From contig JABACO010000012.1 in NCBI GenBank assembly GCA_013339895.1, positions 1,427,774 through 1,491,773 on the forward strand: a DNA stretch of 64,000 nucleotides, written 5' to 3'. How positions within the stretch are numbered: position 1 is the first letter of the stretch; every line of letters starts with the position of its first letter. Shown here one piece after another: positions 8,780 to 21,889 of the stretch. A program made the position numbers and the translations under genes. The notes under the pieces were generated by a model that did not search any database, was not told the origin of the DNA, and was given only the letters and a program-made list of their open reading frames with translations. The DNA is from Ephydatia muelleri. Taxonomy: Eukaryota > Porifera > Demospongiae > Spongillida > Spongillidae.

Positions 8780-11690
8780 GTGATCACGTCTATGCCTTCC
8801 TCCAGAACTAGCATACACAAATATTGATGTCTGCAATATTTGTGCATCTGTGAAGATTTCTATTTCTGATGCCCAAACAGTAAGCATGTCCATCTTTTCA
8901 AATATTCGCTCATTGATTCGTCTTCCTTTAAGTAGGATTAAAATTGATCAGCATTGTGAGGCATATATGTTGTTATCAAAGCACGCAGTTCAGTATGGTC
9001 TTCCTGCGATCCTGTGATTAATAAAGCCAGTGCTCTAAAAAAAACAGTTACCATCTCCTTGGATTCTTCCTCTAGCTTGCGGAATGTGGAATCTGCTGAA
9101 GTTCTGTGGCTCAGAAAAATGATGCTGATTACCTCTAATATGGTTCAATCCTAAATGCTGATCATTTCATTATCTGCCATTCATTACATACTGGCCAGTA
9201 CATAAAGTCAGGTTCTCCGTCACCTTTGACTACTTCTACTGATCCATCATCATCAGGTGTACCTACTGCTTCAATTTCTGTTGAGGGAACGGTATACACT
9301 CAATTAACATATTGTACTGAATTAATGCAAAAATAAATATACCTTTGTTAACTCTTTCAAGGGCAACGGAGCAATATTGCGCCACAGGTGCTATACTAAA
9401 GCCACTCTGTTTATCTAAACCGTCAACACTTTGTGGTGCAACACATGTCAAAAGTTGTTTCGTGGACATATTAGTGTAAGTTGTTTGCAAACTAGGTTTT
9501 CCTGCAACGCCGAAATGCTAATTTTGCACTACATGTTTACAGCAATGACTGGCTTCGCCCGCGGAAGAGTTAAGTGAGGTGGATGTATCCTTTATTTCAA
9601 TTTTTGAATTCATTTGTAGCAGATCGTTATTCCAAATTCTCCTCTCATTGTATATCCGATTACAAAATTCATCTAAAATCAATGGTGACATTAGCAGGTA
9701 TGATCTGTCAATTATATCAATTTTTTAAGGTCAACTGCCTTTGATGTATGCCAATATCTCACAAGTTCTACATCTTCAACTACAGAACAATCTAGTAAAG
9801 CCGAGAATTCATCCAGATCTTCCCATAGGTCCTCAGTCAAAAGTACAAAATCACCCCCCCTAATGTCCCTGAGTTGGAGCTTTCCATTGTATTCTCGGAA
9901 TTTTAACCATAGGTCGACCAATAAGTCTCTACTAAAAGCAAATTCACCTTCCTGGATTCCCAGAGACTCCGGCTGTATGTATTGGATAAAAGTATAATAC
10001 ATAATAACATCAGTGAATTTTTTATTTTACAAAACCTACATCAAAATTTGTATCTTCATCTGCTGTGTAACAGTGTTCAGCTGCTCCTGTTCTCCACAAA
10101 TGCAGGTAGTGTTGGCAATAGAGTTGATTAGTGAGTACACCGTGGTCAAATGTTTTATTTCCTTCTTGCATTTTGCATCCACTTTATCATCATCTTGGTC
10201 GCTGACTTTGTCCATCACTGGCTGATTATGTTTGCTTACTTTGTAATGTGTTCCTTAAAAACATTTTAAATCTTGCAACATTTACCATTTTTACTATAAT
10301 TTCTTCTCAGTTTTAATGTTTTTGAGACGATAGATCCCATTATTTTTGACCTCAACAACTTCATATGGTCTCAAATACTTGTCTAACATTTTGTCCCCCT
10401 TTCTTGAATCTCTTCTAGAAATTCCGCATCAGAACAAATGATCCAACTTCAAATTTCTACACAGTACATGTATGTTGATGAATATATTTATTATTGTGTT
10501 TAAAATTCAATGTAAATACCTCAGTTATTGTTCGTCTTCTATTATAATCTTGGGTGTAGCGTTTTTGTGCAGTGGCAATGTTTTGAGCCACCGAACCAAA
10601 CAATTTATCCTTAGCTGCTATGAACATTTGCATTCTTTTTTCAATTATCATCAAAAGCGTATCTTTCATCCTTTTCAGGCAATCTCGATTTCAATGGGTA
10701 AAATGGCTTTCCTGTTAAAGGTACAAGCAAATATATACGAAATACATTTGAAAATGATTCATTTGGCTGGCCTTTTATACGCAGCTTCAAAATGTGTATA
10801 GCCAGTAGATTTATGCCTTGATGTACGTATTGCAAACAAAACACTCTCCAAATATTCATCCCAATTGCTTTGTTCCGTTTTAATAAGCAAGATTGAACTG
10901 TGGAGTTGAGCTTCTCCACAAGACCATTGGTCTGGAGATGGTAGGCTGATGAAATTGTTCCAAGTTGTCGCTGCAATTCAGTATTAACAGAGTTGATGAA
11001 TTCCCGACCTTGGTCTGAAATTGAGCACAACCAAAACTTAATATTGAACACACACAAAGTAACAGATGTACACTATGGATGATGTTCAAGGGGATATAAC
11101 AAAATCATCGACATGTTGTCTTGAAAATAAATCTTGCAATGCTACATGTATCTGCATCTTTATTTGCTAGAGCCTCTGCCTTTGGCCATTTGCTAAAATA
11201 GTCAATGAGGGTGACAATATACTTTTTCCCACTTTTGTCTCAGGAAGTGGCCCAATTATATCAATTCCTATCTGTAAAATGTTGACAGCAAAACATAGGA
11301 AAGAGTGGTACAAAATGAAAAAACTGAAAGATGATAATAGTGACAAATGACTGACAATTAACATAAATGCAATGCAATCACACATCTACAATTATTTAAT
11401 TGTGCATATCACAGATCAAATGAGTATAGCTGTTATGCAAATTTATCTGCTTCCAGACTTCTGGCTCAATAGATATTGGACGTAGAGCTGACCCAGGCTT
11501 AGCAAACTTGTCATTTGTGCGCTGGAATCTTTCAAATATGGAGACAAAATCTTTCACATCATTTGTCATATTCGGTCTCCAGTAAAACCTTGCACTTATC
11601 TTTTCAAGGGTCTTATCCCTCCCAAGGTGGCCACCTGTAGCATATTTCATTTGAAGAACTTGTAATTGCACTAAAGTTCTTGAAAATTAA
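8780..11690 (-). pseudogene. Ginger1-type DNA transposon gene (integrase-like transposase + OTU protease), left-arm copy
   Basis: Read on the minus strand from 11690: zinc-binding region GGHLGRDKTLEKISARFYW; catalytic core with IGIDIIGPLP (Asp codon 11262-11260), SDQGREF and GLVEK; a GPY/F-type segment LRPYEVVEV; and, after spacer coding such as EGEFAFSRDLLVDLW (9712-10002), an OTU cysteine protease start GDGNC with Cys codon 9046-9044 and MDMLTVWASEIEIF. Gypsy-type integrase with GPY/F plus a C-terminal OTU or Ulp1 protease is the published description of Ginger1 transposons. Breaks: the donor after VWKQ is ATAAAT where GTAAAT is expected, several frameshifts, and an extra T after GDGNCFF. 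This copy keeps the first catalytic Asp; the right-arm copy does not. Confidence 0.8.
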
Positions 11691-12164
11691 AATGGAATAC
11701 CAAGCATTGAATGATGGATTGAGCATTTTTAAAATGCATGGAAATGAAGCTGAATATAGTAATCACAAAAAGTACTTGTGTCTGAGCAATGGCAAGCCTC
11801 AACGATTTTTTTGCTTCTCCTTCTCTGATCAGATACAGATTCTCCACCCCTGGTGTTGACTTAGCTTCTTTTCGAGAGCAACTTCTATAATATAAAATGC
11901 CTGCTTCACATTTGAAGTTTTTATAGCCTATAGAATATACATGTAAGATGTAGAAATACTTATAATTACATGCACCATTTTATATTGCCATAGTAGGTTC
12001 CCAGAACTATAACAAGCAACCTGTCTTTCAATAAATTTTTCTTTTCTCATAATTTCACAATGGTTTGAGAGTGCATGGGTTTCACACCGCAAGCTCATAT
12101 TGAGTGAGCGAACCAAGATTGTACTTCCCACTTGAAGTGAATCAACCAATGCATTATTAAACAA

Positions 12165-14780
12165 TCACGCGTGTTTTAATTAATACAATGTTATACATCA
12201 CGACTAACACAGCCAATTCTTACCACCCAAAGCTATATCCTCTGTTCTGTTCACATGACCCGACCTTCTTTTAGCGGAAGGTCGGGTATCAAATATGAGT
12301 GTCCATCTCACAGCGAGCGTGGACTATGCCACATATGTGTTCACATACAGCGCTACGTGCACTATCAGATGGTCGGTATCCAACCTTCGCCAAATTATCA
12401 TTATGGGAAGAGAGACGGCACATAGACCTCATGCCAACAAACCACATGTACTTTTCGTTGCCCACACAGACAACTGAACCACATCTACCTTTCGTACGCG
12501 TCGCTCAGTCATGCGAACAAACCACATCATCACATGCATCAATAATGCACCTCACACGGACAAACCTTTCGTCGGAAGTTGCGCTTTTCACTCTTTTCCA
12601 TCCCCTTTGGATAGGTCTTCTCAGCCAAAAATCGATTATATGTCATCAAAAGCTTCCATCATTTTGACAATCAAACTTGTGGCTTAAAATTAGTGCCACA
12701 TGCGATATACATGTATATAAACGTCTTACACCGAACCGGCTTGGCAATATTTTGTACACTGTCAGTTGTACATGTTGTGCTGCTGAAAGCTTCAGTCCGT
12801 GCTTTGCGCGTGAATTTAAGATAGAGAAGAATGAGTGGAGCAATCAAGTTATCGTAATTCGTTGCGGATTGGGAGACGTTGTATACAATAATGGCGCGCA
12901 TCGAGCAGGAAATGTGCACTTATTCGGCAGCTAACAAACCAAATTGACCTCCCTTTAAAAATGCAGCATGTTCCATTTCGATCTGTAAGTCTCCAGTGAA
13001 TGCTGCGGTTCGCCCGCCAACCGTGGCTTGAATTGACCGCCGTCAGGAAAAGTGAATAATTGAATTAGCCATTTAACCGTCAGCGCTCTTTTTTTTTTTT
13101 GTTGTATGACCGAGGACTGGGAACCTGTGAGAATGGAACCCGAAAGTGACCAATTCGATAACAAGACGCACTCTGATCGGCAGTTTCCTGACGGGTAGTT
13201 ACGAATGAATTATTATTATTTTTTTACACTAATTGATAGTACACGCACATATTGTATCTCTGGTTATGCGAAATTATTGCTTGGATCTTGTGGAATGGAT
13301 TTTGTTGCTTGGTTTTATTTGCTTCTTAGTTCTGTGAGTCACGCTGTTATAATCTAGATATATAGGTGCTCAGTGAAATTGCTTTGGCTTTCTAGTGTAC
13401 TATCGTTTCCTCCCGAGTTGTGACTTCTGTTGCCATTGTCTGCTGGTTTGGCCTGAGTCCTGCCAGAAGAAACCACTTTTAACTGATTGTGCAGATTCTG
13501 CCAGAAGTTTCAGGAGAACCACCTAGGGAGATGCTGTTGCACAATCACAAAATATCTGCCTCTGCACGCATTTTTGGAAACTGACTTGCAATATTTTGGT
13601 AACTTTGCGAATTCCAACTGCATTAATGTACTGATACAAAAATAGATGCTTGGGGTGGAAAAAAGGAGCGCGAGGGACAGCATAGAAGAGGAACTGTTCA
13701 AGCGCTATATGCTGGAACAACTGGCGCGTTAATGACGTCAGGCAATGGCCATGCGGCCATGAAGCTAACTTCCGTCACAATGCTCTGCTAACTCCCCTAA
13801 AGTAATTACCCAGTCCGACGTCCAGGTGCTCCATCTGAAAGGGCGCACGAGATGGCGGATGGATGCTGGCAGAGTGGAAAGAGTATTTCTCTGCGGTGCC
13901 GGTACAATTAAACACGCATAACAATATAAAATACGATGGTTATTAAATTTGTGCTGTTAGTTAGTTTGGACCGGATATCGACCGGGGACCGGCTTGAATC
14001 CAGGTCAAACCACCAACGTGATTGTATTGGTAAAATACGTCGTCCGTAAACGGACCGGGGCGATCCGGTACGGCTAGCCGTGAACGTGACCGGATCGATA
14101 TAATAGCGCATCACTGGTGACGTCACCGTGTATAAGTTCACCATAATAGCACTTACTGCATGTACGACTTCACTTGGCACAGGGGAAAAAAAAGCGTAGA
14201 ATCATTTTTGAGATTGAACAATGAAGCTGTCTGATATTAATGTTCAATCACACAATAATTTTACAGAGGATTTTTAAATCCTTTATACAATCAAAACTTG
14301 ATTCGATCCATTTTTTCCCTGGTGGGACAACTGTGCAAATACACATTTAATTCTTCCTTTGCACTCGCATTCATTTCACCAGCAAACTCCACTGTAACTC
14401 ACTTGTGGAATTTATCTGTCATACTCTGGGCCAGTAACTTGAGCTGGTCACATACCCAGATGGTGACCCAATATTGAGGTAAAGACACATCAATCACCTC
14501 ATTAAATATGGCATCCATTATAGAAGTTTAGCCCATTAGTAGAACTCAGCGGGAGCAACGCAAATTAAAGGCTTGCCCCAGCAAATGATAATAACTAATT
14601 CTGATCATTACATAAATAATCATGATTTTAAATGGCCCGGCACACATATGTGGAAATGCACCATAAATAATTGGAATAGGTCATGCAGCCTACAACAGTT
14701 CAATGCATCATACAGTAGTACATGTGTATATGCAATGGCTGACATGGCATATCATTTCCATACATTGGCAGGTCAGGGAC
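12165..14780. other. No recognisable gene; short hairpin and CpG-rich patch
   Basis: Contains the hairpin at 12258-12287 and, at 13970-14105, a patch with repeated GGACCGG/CCGGTCC words. Open frames here (for example 12299-12667) have no family features. The block is mirrored at 18850-21490. Confidence 0.5.
12258..12287. repeat. Hairpin, 11 bp perfect stem
   Basis: ACCCGACCTTC (12258-12268) and GAAGGTCGGGT (12277-12287) are exact reverse complements around an 8-base loop. The mirrored copy is at 21366-21395. It could be a terminator-like or transposon-end hairpin; its role is unknown. Confidence 0.75.
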
Positions 14781-14789
14781 TTGGTCAAA

Positions 14790-15500
14790 ACCTCCTCACA
14801 CATCCGTGACACGTGAGGGCTTAATGAGGGTGCATCCGACTGCCTGGAAACATCGCTGTCATTCGGGGAGGTCTCCCTGGTGCTCACGTGACAAGGTGCC
14901 GATAACCTGGCGACCCCATCACTCCCGATGGACTCCAGCAGCTTGGACCCCTCCTCTGAGGGCGACGCCTCCCTGGTGCTCATGTGACAAGGTGCCGATA
15001 ACCTGGTGACCCCATCACTCCCGATGGACTCCAGCAGCTTGGACCCCTCCTCTGAGGGCGACGCCTCCCTGGTGCTCACATGACAAGGTGCCGATAACCT
15101 GGTGACCCATCACTCCCGATGGACTCCAGCAGCTTGGACCCCTCCTCTGAGGGCGACGCCTCCCTGGTGCTCACATGACAAGGTGCCGATAACCTGGTGA
15201 CCCCATCACTCCCGATGGACTCCAGCAGCTTGGACCCCTCCTCTGAGGGCGACGCCTCCCTGGTGCTCACATGACAAGGTGCCGATACCTGGTGACCCCA
15301 TTACTCCCGATGGACTCCAGCAGCTTGGACCCCTCCTCTGAGGGCGACGCCTCCCTGTTACCAAAGGAGCTGTGACTGGACGAAGGACTAAGGCTGCCAC
15401 GACGATGCTCGCCGTGCTGTGAAGAGGAGACTGTACAGCCAAGAGGGAGGTGCCCTCCTTGAGCTGATGCGAAAACAGGGGGGCGTGATCCCACTATGGC
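14790..15500 (-). pseudogene. Last exon of unidentified Ser-rich gene, left-arm copy, truncated by gap
   Basis: Mirror image of 18134-18844. Contains five 96 bp repeats (14870-15357) that encode the STREASPSEEGSKLLESIGS unit. Frame is lost at one-base differences (for example CACCCTC here and CACCCCTC in the right arm near 14842). The upstream exons would fall inside the N gap. Confidence 0.7.
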
Positions 15501-16500
15501 NNNNNNNNNNNNNNNNNNNNNNNNNNNNNNNNNNNNNNNNNNNNNNNNNNNNNNNNNNNNNNNNNNNNNNNNNNNNNNNNNNNNNNNNNNNNNNNNNNNN
15601 NNNNNNNNNNNNNNNNNNNNNNNNNNNNNNNNNNNNNNNNNNNNNNNNNNNNNNNNNNNNNNNNNNNNNNNNNNNNNNNNNNNNNNNNNNNNNNNNNNNN
15701 NNNNNNNNNNNNNNNNNNNNNNNNNNNNNNNNNNNNNNNNNNNNNNNNNNNNNNNNNNNNNNNNNNNNNNNNNNNNNNNNNNNNNNNNNNNNNNNNNNNN
15801 NNNNNNNNNNNNNNNNNNNNNNNNNNNNNNNNNNNNNNNNNNNNNNNNNNNNNNNNNNNNNNNNNNNNNNNNNNNNNNNNNNNNNNNNNNNNNNNNNNNN
15901 NNNNNNNNNNNNNNNNNNNNNNNNNNNNNNNNNNNNNNNNNNNNNNNNNNNNNNNNNNNNNNNNNNNNNNNNNNNNNNNNNNNNNNNNNNNNNNNNNNNN
16001 NNNNNNNNNNNNNNNNNNNNNNNNNNNNNNNNNNNNNNNNNNNNNNNNNNNNNNNNNNNNNNNNNNNNNNNNNNNNNNNNNNNNNNNNNNNNNNNNNNNN
16101 NNNNNNNNNNNNNNNNNNNNNNNNNNNNNNNNNNNNNNNNNNNNNNNNNNNNNNNNNNNNNNNNNNNNNNNNNNNNNNNNNNNNNNNNNNNNNNNNNNNN
16201 NNNNNNNNNNNNNNNNNNNNNNNNNNNNNNNNNNNNNNNNNNNNNNNNNNNNNNNNNNNNNNNNNNNNNNNNNNNNNNNNNNNNNNNNNNNNNNNNNNNN
16301 NNNNNNNNNNNNNNNNNNNNNNNNNNNNNNNNNNNNNNNNNNNNNNNNNNNNNNNNNNNNNNNNNNNNNNNNNNNNNNNNNNNNNNNNNNNNNNNNNNNN
16401 NNNNNNNNNNNNNNNNNNNNNNNNNNNNNNNNNNNNNNNNNNNNNNNNNNNNNNNNNNNNNNNNNNNNNNNNNNNNNNNNNNNNNNNNNNNNNNNNNNNN
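15501..16500. other. Assembly gap of exactly 1000 N
   Basis: Exactly 1000 unknown bases, which suggests a nominal gap size. It lies near the centre of palindrome 1. Confidence 0.99.
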
Positions 16501-16735
16501 AGGGTAGGAGGAAGAGGGGTAGGAGGGAGAGGGGTGGAGGAGGGGAGGAGATAGGAGGGAGAGGTAAGGTCAAAGGGACAGAAAGATGAAGCAGGGCAAG
16601 ACGTAAGGAGGATGGGTGGGGGATGAGGGATGGGGTAGGGATGAGGGATGGGGTGGGGATGAGGGATGGGGTGGGGATGAGGGATGGGGTGGGGATGAGG
16701 GATGAGGTGGAGGAATGGAACCACAAGGGAAGAGA
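16501..16735. repeat. Purine-rich tract with 18 bp G-rich minisatellite
   Basis: G/A-only strand. At about 16613-16705 an 18 bp unit GATGGGGTGGGGATGAGG is repeated about five times. The runs of four G at regular spacing could fold into G-quadruplexes. The tract borders the gap. Confidence 0.85.
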
Positions 16736-16835
16736 GAGAACTTAATCGTTAATGACATACATGTTCAACTGCTTTCTGGGCTCACATGGTGTGTGTATCT
16801 ACAAGCCAATATGCTTTCTGCTTTGTACCCCGAAG

Positions 16836-18844
16836 GCTGTAGGAGCTGAGATAGAGTTGGCTGGATCAGTGCACGAGGAGAAGCTATTTGACCTCAAACA
16901 AAGAACATTGTGTTGGATGTCAGCGTCAATCGACCTCAGGAGTGGGAGATAACCGCCAGAGATTCAGAGGAGGTGTGTGCTTCCATGACACCTGCATTTT
17001 TACCTTTGTGGTATCTGATGTACCTCCATGTATGTGCATGTCACCTAATGTACATCAGACATCTGTGGGAGGACTGTTGAAATACATGTGCTGTACTGTG
17101 ATGTGCACTGTATTCAGTGCAGTGTAAGCCACCTATATTCCCCCATGTGTTTGTGCTCACATTGTAGTACTCGATGCCAAATGGTATGTGTGATGCATGC
17201 ACTAGTGTGTGTGTGTGTCGAATGCAGACCAGCAGCCACTGGCTATTCATGTGTCGGAGTGATTGCAGCCCCACCTCCATTAATCAATACATGTACATGT
17301 TGGGTTTGAATGGAGGTGAGGCTTTTCCCAGAGGCTCAAAGATATTTTTCCACCAAATTACTAAACCAATTTTTCTTTTAGTACCTACATGTTAACAACC
17401 ACATTGATTCCATTCGTACATTCACTGCTACGTATTAATTTTATTTGGCATATAAACATGCGTGTGCGTACATAATCACTGCGTCATGATTTTCTGTGAG
17501 AGCTTCTGTTGAGTACCAAGTGACCATTGGTATTGTCTGTATTGTCGTGTTGTAGATAGACTCCACCAGTCTGTGCATCTCTAATGACACGGACGAAGGT
17601 TTCAGCTTCACTCATGTGTACCCGCCTCGTCGGAGGTTCTTCCTGGACCCGAGGGTGCCCAGAGCCTCCCTGACCTGCGCCGTGCGTGTCGTGTCTGTGG
17701 CTTGTGGCAGAGAGGAGCTGTGCAAGGTGGTGGTCACTCCCTACAACCCACTGCGAGGTGTGTGTGTGTTCACTGTGCAGGCCCAGTTTAGTGCTATAAT
17801 GAGCTACAGTTGAAGATCCAAATACTAGTAATCGTTAATAATGGCATACACTTCAATTCAAATATGACATTTCTGTTATGAAAAGTAATACCAGAAAGAG
17901 TGCTGTACTTTTGAACTTGCAAGTCAAATCTTGTGTTTGCTTCCACCTACACAGTTGCATGACACAGCTGTAGTCACATTCTGCCACCTTTGTGTTACAG
18001 CGTACATAGGTGCTCAAGCACAAGTGCACATGTTCACACACACACACACACACACACACACTTTATATTTGCAGAGACCACTCCTGACCTGGGCTATGCC
18101 CTGCCAAAGGTCAGCTCCAGCTTATCCAATCCTGCCATAGTGGGATCACGCCCCCCGCTGTTTCGCATCAGCTCAGAGGAGGGCACCTCCCTCTTGGCTG
18201 TACCAGTCTCCTCTTCACAGCACGGCGAGCATCGTCGTGGCAGCCTTAGTCCTTCGTCCAGTCACAGCTCCTTTGGTAACAGGGAGGCGTCGCCCTCAGA
18301 GGAGGGGTCCAAGCTGCTGGAGTCCATCGGGAGTAATGGGGTCACCAGGTTATCGGCACCTTGTCATGTGAGCACCAGGGAGGCGTCGCCCTCAGAGGAG
18401 GGGTCCAAGCTGCTGGAGTCCATCGGGAGTGATGGGGTCACCAGGTTATCGGCACCTTGTCATGTGAGCACCAGGGAGGCGTCGCCCTCAGAGGAGGGGT
18501 CCAAGCTGCTGGAGTCCATCGGGAGTGATGGGGTCACCAGGTTATCGGCACCTTGTCATGTGAGCACCAGGGAGGCGTCGCCCTCAGAGGAGGGGTCCAA
18601 GCTGCTGGAGTCCATCGGGAGTGATGGGGTCACCAGGTTATCGGCACCTTGTCACATGAGCACCAGGGAGGCGTCGCCCTCAGAGGAGGGGTCCAAGCTG
18701 CTGGAGTCCATCGGGAGTGATGGGGTCGCCAGGTTATCGGCACCTTGTCACGTGAGCACCAGGGAGACCTCCCCGAATGACAGCGATGTTTCCAGGCAGT
18801 CGGATGCACCCCTCATTAAGCCCTCACGTGTCACGGATGTGTGA
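16836..18844 (+). CDS. Unidentified gene, three 3' exons; Ser-rich C-terminus with 32-residue repeats
   Basis: I do not recognise the family. Exon A (16836-16972) begins AVGAEIELAGSVHEEKLFDL after an AG acceptor and ends EWEITARDSEE at a GTGTGT donor. Exon B (17556-17757) runs from IDSTSLCISNDTDEGF through YPPRRRFFLDPRV to VTPYNPLR. Exon C (18075-18844) starts ETTPDLGYALPKVSS, becomes Ser/Pro/Glu-rich, carries five 32-residue repeats, and ends IKPSRVTDV and a stop. Splice phases agree at both junctions (0, then 1). Exon A lacks one A near 16897 compared with its partial copy at 26000, giving a one-base frameshift that may be a base-calling error. Exons A and B look folded with many beta-type residues; exon C looks disordered. 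Further 5' exons are not visible and may lie in the gap. Confidence 0.6.
18010..18061. repeat. CA microsatellite in intron
   Basis: About 12 CA units inside the intron just before the exon C acceptor TTTGCAG. Confidence 0.85.
18277..18775 (+). repeat. Coding minisatellite, 96 bp unit, five copies
   Basis: Five units of exactly 32 codons, each like STREASPSEEGSKLLESIGS followed by DGVTRLSAPCHV, then a partial sixth that grades into STRETSPND. Copies differ at only a few residues (SNG/SDG, VTR/VAR, CHV/CHM). The frame is kept across all units. The mirror is at 14870-15357. Confidence 0.92.
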
Positions 18845-18849
18845 GGAGG

Positions 18850-21800
18850 TTTTGACCAAGTCCTCTGACCTGCCAATGTATGGAAATGATATGCCATGTC
18901 AGCCATTGCATATACACATGTACTACTGTATGATGCATTGAACTGTTGTAGGCTGCATGACCTATTCCAATTTATTTATGGTGCATTTCCACATATGTGT
19001 GCCGGGCCATTTAAAATCATGATTATTTATGTAATGATCAGAATTAGTTATTTATCATTTGTACTGGGGCAAGCCTTTAATTTGCGTTGCTCCCGCTGAG
19101 TTCTACTAATGGGCTAAACTTCTATAATGGATGCCATATTTAATGAGGTGATTGATGTGTCTTTACCTCACATATTGGGTCACCATCTGGGTATGTGACC
19201 AGCTCAAGTTACTGGCCCAGAGTATGACAGATAAATTCCACAAGTGAGTTACAGTGGAGTTTGCTGGTGAAATGAATGCGAGTGCAAAGGAAGAATTAAA
19301 TGTGTATTTCTGCACAGTTGTCCCACACAGGGAAAAAATGGATCGAATCAAGTTTTGATTGTATAAAGGATTTAAAAATCCTCTGTAAAATTATTGTGTG
19401 ATTGAACATTAATATCAGACAGCTTCATTGTTCAATCTCAAAAATGATTCTACGCTTTTTTTTTCCCCTGTGCCAAGTGAAGTCGTACATGCAGTAAGTG
19501 CTATTATTGGTGTGAAACTTATACACGGTGACGTCACCAGTGATGCGCTATTTATATCGATCCGGTCACGTTCACGGCTAGCGTACCGGATCGCCCCGGT
19601 CCGTTTACGGACGACGTATTTTACCAATACAATCACGTTGGTGGTTTGACCTGGATTCAAGCCGGTCCCGGTCGATATCCGGTCCAAACTAACTAACAGC
19701 ACAAATTAATAACCATCGTATTTATATTGTTATGCGTGTTTAATTGTTACCGGCACCGCAGAGAAATACTCTTTCCACTCTGCCAGCATCCATCCGCCAT
19801 CTCGTGCGCCCTTTCAGATGGAGCACTGGACGTCGGAATGGGTAATTACTTTAGGGGAGGTTAGCAGAGCATTGTGACGGAAGTTAGCTTCATGGCCGCA
19901 TGGCCATTGCCTGACGTCATTAACGCGCCAGTTGTTCCAGCATATAGCGCTTGAACAGTTCCTCTTCTATGCTGTCCCTCGCGCTCCTTTTTTCCACCCC
20001 AAGCATCTATTTTTGTATCAGTACATTAATGCAGTTGGAATTCGCAAAGTTACCAAAATATTGCAAAGTCAGTTTCCAAAAATGCGTGCAGAGCAGATAT
20101 TTTGTGATTGGGCACAGCATCTCCCTAGGTGGTTCTCCTGAAACTTCTGGCAGAATCTGCACCAATCAGTTAAAAGTGTTTCTTCTGGCAGGACTCAGGC
20201 CAAACCAGCAGACAATGGCACAGAAGTCAAAACTCGGGAGGAAACGATAGTACACTAGAAAGCCAAAGGCAATTTCACTGAGCACCTATATATCTAGAAT
20301 TATAACAGCGTGACTCACAGAACTAAGAAGCAAATGAAAACCAAGCAACAAAATCCATTCCACAAGATCCAAGCAATAATTTCGCATAACCAGAGATACA
20401 ATAATGTGCGTGTACTATCAATTAGTGTAAAAAAATAATAATAATTCATTCGTAACTACCCGTCAGGAAACTGCCGTCAGAGTGCGTCTTGTTATCGAAT
20501 TGTCACTTCGGGTTCCATTCTCACAGGTTCCCAGTCCTCGGTCATACAACAAAAAAAAAAAAGAGCGCTGACGGTTAAATGGCTAATTCAATTATTCACT
20601 TTTCCTGACGGCGGTCAATTCAAGCCACGGTTGGCGGGCGAACCGCAGCATCACTGGAGACTTACAGATCGAAATGGAACATGCTGCATTTTTAAAGGGA
20701 GGTCAATTTGGTTTGTTAGCTGCGCGAATAAGTGCAACATTTCCTGCTCGATGCGCGCCATTATTGTATACAACGTCTCCCAATCCGCAACGAATTACGA
20801 TAACTTGATTGCTCCACTCATTCTTCTCTATCTTAAATTCACGCGCAAAGCACGGACTGAAGGCTTTCAGCAGCAACATGTACAACTGACAGTGTACAAA
20901 ATATTGCCAAGCCGGTTTCGGTTTGTTAAGACGTTTATATACATGTATATCGCATGTGGCACTAATTTTTAAGCCACAAGTTTGATTGTCAAAATGATGG
21001 AAGCTTTTGATGACATATAATCGATTTTTGGCTGAGAAGACCTATCCAAAGGGGATGGAAAAGAGTGAAAAGCGCAACTTCCGACGAAGGTTTGTCCGTG
21101 TGAGGTGCATATTGATGCATGTGATGATGTGGTTTGTTCGATGACTGAGCGACGCGTACGAAAGGTAGATGTGGTTCAGTTGTCTGTGTGGGCAACGAAA
21201 AGTACATGTGGTTTGTTGGCATGAGGTCTATGTGCCGTCTCTCTTCCCATAATGATAATTTGGCGGAAGGTTGGATACCGACCATCTGATAGTGCACGTG
21301 CGCTGTATGTGAACACATATGTGGCATAGTCCACGCTCGCTGTGAGATGGACACTCATATTTGATACCCGACCTTCCGCTAAAAGAAGGTCGGGTCATGT
21401 GAACAGAACAGAGGATATAGCTTTGGGTGGTAAGAATTGGCTGTGTTAGTCGTGATGTATAACATTGTATTAATTAAAACACGCGTGATTGTTTTAATAA
21501 TGCATTGGTTGATTCACTTCAAGTGGGAAGTACAATCTTGGTTCGCTCACTCAATATGAGCTTGCGGTGTGAAAACCCATGCACTCTCAAACCATTGTGA
21601 AATTATGAGAAAAGAAAAATTTATTGAAAGACAGGTTGCTTGTTATAGTTCTGGGAACCTACTATGGCAATATAAAATGGTGCATGTAATTATAAGTATT
21701 TCTACATCTTACATGTATATTCTATAGGCTATAAAAACTTCAAATGTGAAGCAGGCATTTTATATTATAGAAGTTGCTCTCGAAAGAAGCTAAGTCAACA

Positions 21801-21850
21801 CCAGGGGTGGAGAATCTGTATCTGATCAGAGAAGGAGAAGCAAAAAATCG
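18850..21850. other. No recognisable gene
   Basis: Mirror of 11700-14790. Contains the hairpin copy (21366-21395) and the CCGG-rich patch (19560-19690). I looked for Ginger1 terminal repeats here and saw none I would defend. Confidence 0.5.
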
Positions 21851-21889
21851 TTGAGGCTTGCCATTGCTCAGACACAAGTAATTTTTGTG

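Larger units (their letters stand above)
1..15500. repeat. Left arm of palindrome 1
   Basis: Base 1 pairs with base 33506 on the opposite strand and base 15500 pairs with 18134, so the whole stretch is an inverted copy of 18134-33506. The order of all elements is mirrored. The sum of paired coordinates drifts from about 33505 near the outer end to about 33650 further in, which shows several indels; the largest is extra trinucleotide-rich sequence at 6300-6590 in this arm. The arm is cut by the window edge on one side and by the N gap on the other. It may be a real inverted duplication or two haplotypes joined head to head. Confidence 0.95.

Noticed and set aside
14870..15357. Regular 96 bp repeats resembling an array
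   Set aside because: Whole units are repeated with no unique spacers, the frame is coding and the genome is eukaryotic; this is a minisatellite, not CRISPR.
15267..16726. Open frames of 350-485 codons across the N gap
   Set aside because: They are artefacts of unknown bases translated as X.
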